Source of the DNA: Tenacibaculum sp. SZ-18
GTDB lineage: Bacteria > Bacteroidota > Bacteroidia > Flavobacteriales > Flavobacteriaceae
Length of the DNA: 64,000 nt
NCBI RefSeq assembly: GCF_002813915.1
Contig: NZ_CP019335.1
Span: forward strand, 502,888-566,887
Direction of reading: 5' to 3'
Shown: positions 63,186 through 64,000 of the stretch, piece after piece
Position numbering within the stretch: the stretch's first letter is position 1
Layout of the letters: every line of letters starts with the position of its first letter
The notes under the pieces: generated by a model
Seen by the model: only the letters and a program-made list of their open reading frames with translations
The model's database searches: none
What the model was told of the DNA's origin: nothing
Made by a program: the position numbers and the translations under genes

Positions 63186-64000
63186 ATAATCTAATCATTA
63201 GCTTTATTTTTTCTATGGTTGAATTTGTTGGAGTTTGTTATGAAAGCTAAATCCTTTGGTAAATCAGGTAGAGTGACCAATGAGATCAAAAAAATTAAAT
63301 TGGACCAACAAAGAAATCATTAAAAGATTAAATCTATTTCATCATAGTTTGCACTAATCAGTTAAATAAATTGGAATATGTTACCCAACTTGAAGATATA
63401 ATTTCTTGCGAAAAAGGGAGATTATTAAAGCTGTTTAAAATATTTATAACTGCTAAGTCAGAGGATATTTATAGAAATACTTATAACTTAAATATCCATT
63501 TAAACACAAGAGGATTTTATTAAAATTTGAAAGGATTGAGTTATAATTTATTTGCATAGAGCTAACAAAAAGAAGTTCTTGTTCTGAAGTAACTTTTTGG
63601 GATACAGATCGATCTTTAAAACTTTTTTAAATATAAGTACAAATAGTTCATTTATTTTTCTCTCTTTTGCAAAAAATGTCAATAGCGAAGTAAAAAGGAA
63701 TATATTTTTGATTTTATGGTTTTGGAAAAATATCTTAAGATTACCGTAAAGTAGTAGTTATAAATGCTATCAATCGATTGCTTGAGATGAAAGAGTTAAG
63801 GCGATATATACTCAAAAGGATTTACTTCTAGGGAACAATATTGTAACGCGCGGCTTTATTCGCAATTTATAAAGTAAAAAAAATAAGAACCTTTGAGTTT
63901 AGTTTTGGAGAAATAGGAGAATGAAAGTGTTCTATAGCAGTATTGATAAGATATAAAAAGAAGGAATTGAATTGTCAATTCGTTCTTCTTTCAAAAATTA
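63186..64000. other. No supported gene (815 bases)
   Basis: Both strands are full of stops. The longest open piece is 63332-63523 (+), 64 codons without a good start, with the tail LKLFKIFITAKSEDIYRN; it shows no motif I know. A second short open piece at about 63748-63835 shifts frame twice. No tRNA, terminator or consensus promoter was found. It may be decayed coding DNA or the edge of a gene outside the window. Confidence 0.6.

Noticed and set aside
63748..63860. Possible ribonuclease J fragment (NNIVTRGFI)
   Set aside because: Match limited to a few residues in one frame with frame changes around it; not enough to name a family.
1..64000. CRISPR arrays, insertion sequences, prophage genes
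   Set aside because: No regularly spaced repeats, no transposase or integrase frames and no terminal inverted repeats were seen.

Overview
The window is chromosomal DNA from an AT-rich member of the Bacteroidetes, almost certainly the family Flavobacteriaceae. A Tenacibaculum/Polaribacter-like genus is plausible, but that is an inference. The evidence is: a gldM/T9SS-type lineage marker (porT next to ubiE), a short primary sigma factor without region 1.1, promoters of the Bacteroidetes type (TAnnTTTG, often with an upstream TTG), weak or absent Shine-Dalgarno sequences, frequent TTG/GTG starts, a mevalonate pathway with a class II HMG-CoA reductase, and flavobacterial gene orders for the dcw and mre clusters.

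Layout. 1-15158 (+) is an almost complete division and cell wall (dcw) cluster: mraZ (5' end cut by the window), rsmH, ftsL, ftsI, murE, mraY, murD, ftsW, murG, murC, ftsQ, ftsA, ftsZ, with overlapping or abutting genes throughout. A YqeY-family gene and tRNA-Arg(TCG) follow. 15778-19568 is an accessory segment: a NUMOD4/HNH endonuclease, a secreted Ntn-hydrolase, and about 1.7 kb of decayed DNA ending in an imperfect copy of the tRNA-Arg 3' end. I read it as a worn integration site. 19569-23486 holds an O-antigen ligase-like/TPR protein, an MtfA-type peptidase and rpe. 23586-25640 holds rpoD and a gene-poor stretch with a likely MscS-channel relic and one or two terminator-ended small RNAs.

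25641-32742: porT, ubiE, a double-domain Nfu protein, a FadL-like porin, a low-complexity lipoprotein, proS, two identical tRNA-Glu genes and rpsT. 33015-40145 (-) is the elongasome operon mreBCD-mrdA-rodA behind purH. 40287-45359 (-) is a run containing an overlooked 42-residue ORF, an fRMsr-like GAF protein, an rRNA pseudouridine synthase, a UbiA prenyltransferase, a mevalonate kinase, a MORN-type protein and diphosphomevalonate decarboxylase. 45392-47150 is a LytTR/LytS-type two-component pair. 47351-50903 holds small orphan proteins, a serine hydrolase and a fatty acid hydroxylase. 50905-54973 (-) holds a BaiN-like flavoprotein, a second GHMP kinase (GYDIA type), a small membrane protein and an HMG-CoA reductase with a C-terminal DUF1569-like domain. 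55124-61084 (+) is a peptide-utilisation block (S9 dipeptidyl peptidase, two POT transporters) and a periplasmic thioredoxin; comEC faces it. 63120-64000 has no supported gene.

How the genes work together: most of the window builds and shapes the envelope. The dcw genes make peptidoglycan precursors and the divisome, mre/mrdA/rodA make the elongation machine, and the mevalonate genes feed isoprenoids (undecaprenyl carrier, menaquinone side chain, other lipids) used by MraY, MurG and UbiE. The most interesting unexplained items are the structured RNA at 25335-25475, the tRNA-Arg-bounded decayed island, the HMGR-DUF1569 fusion, the small ORF at 40287-40415 and a gene that may be transcribed without a leader from inside a terminator (48842).
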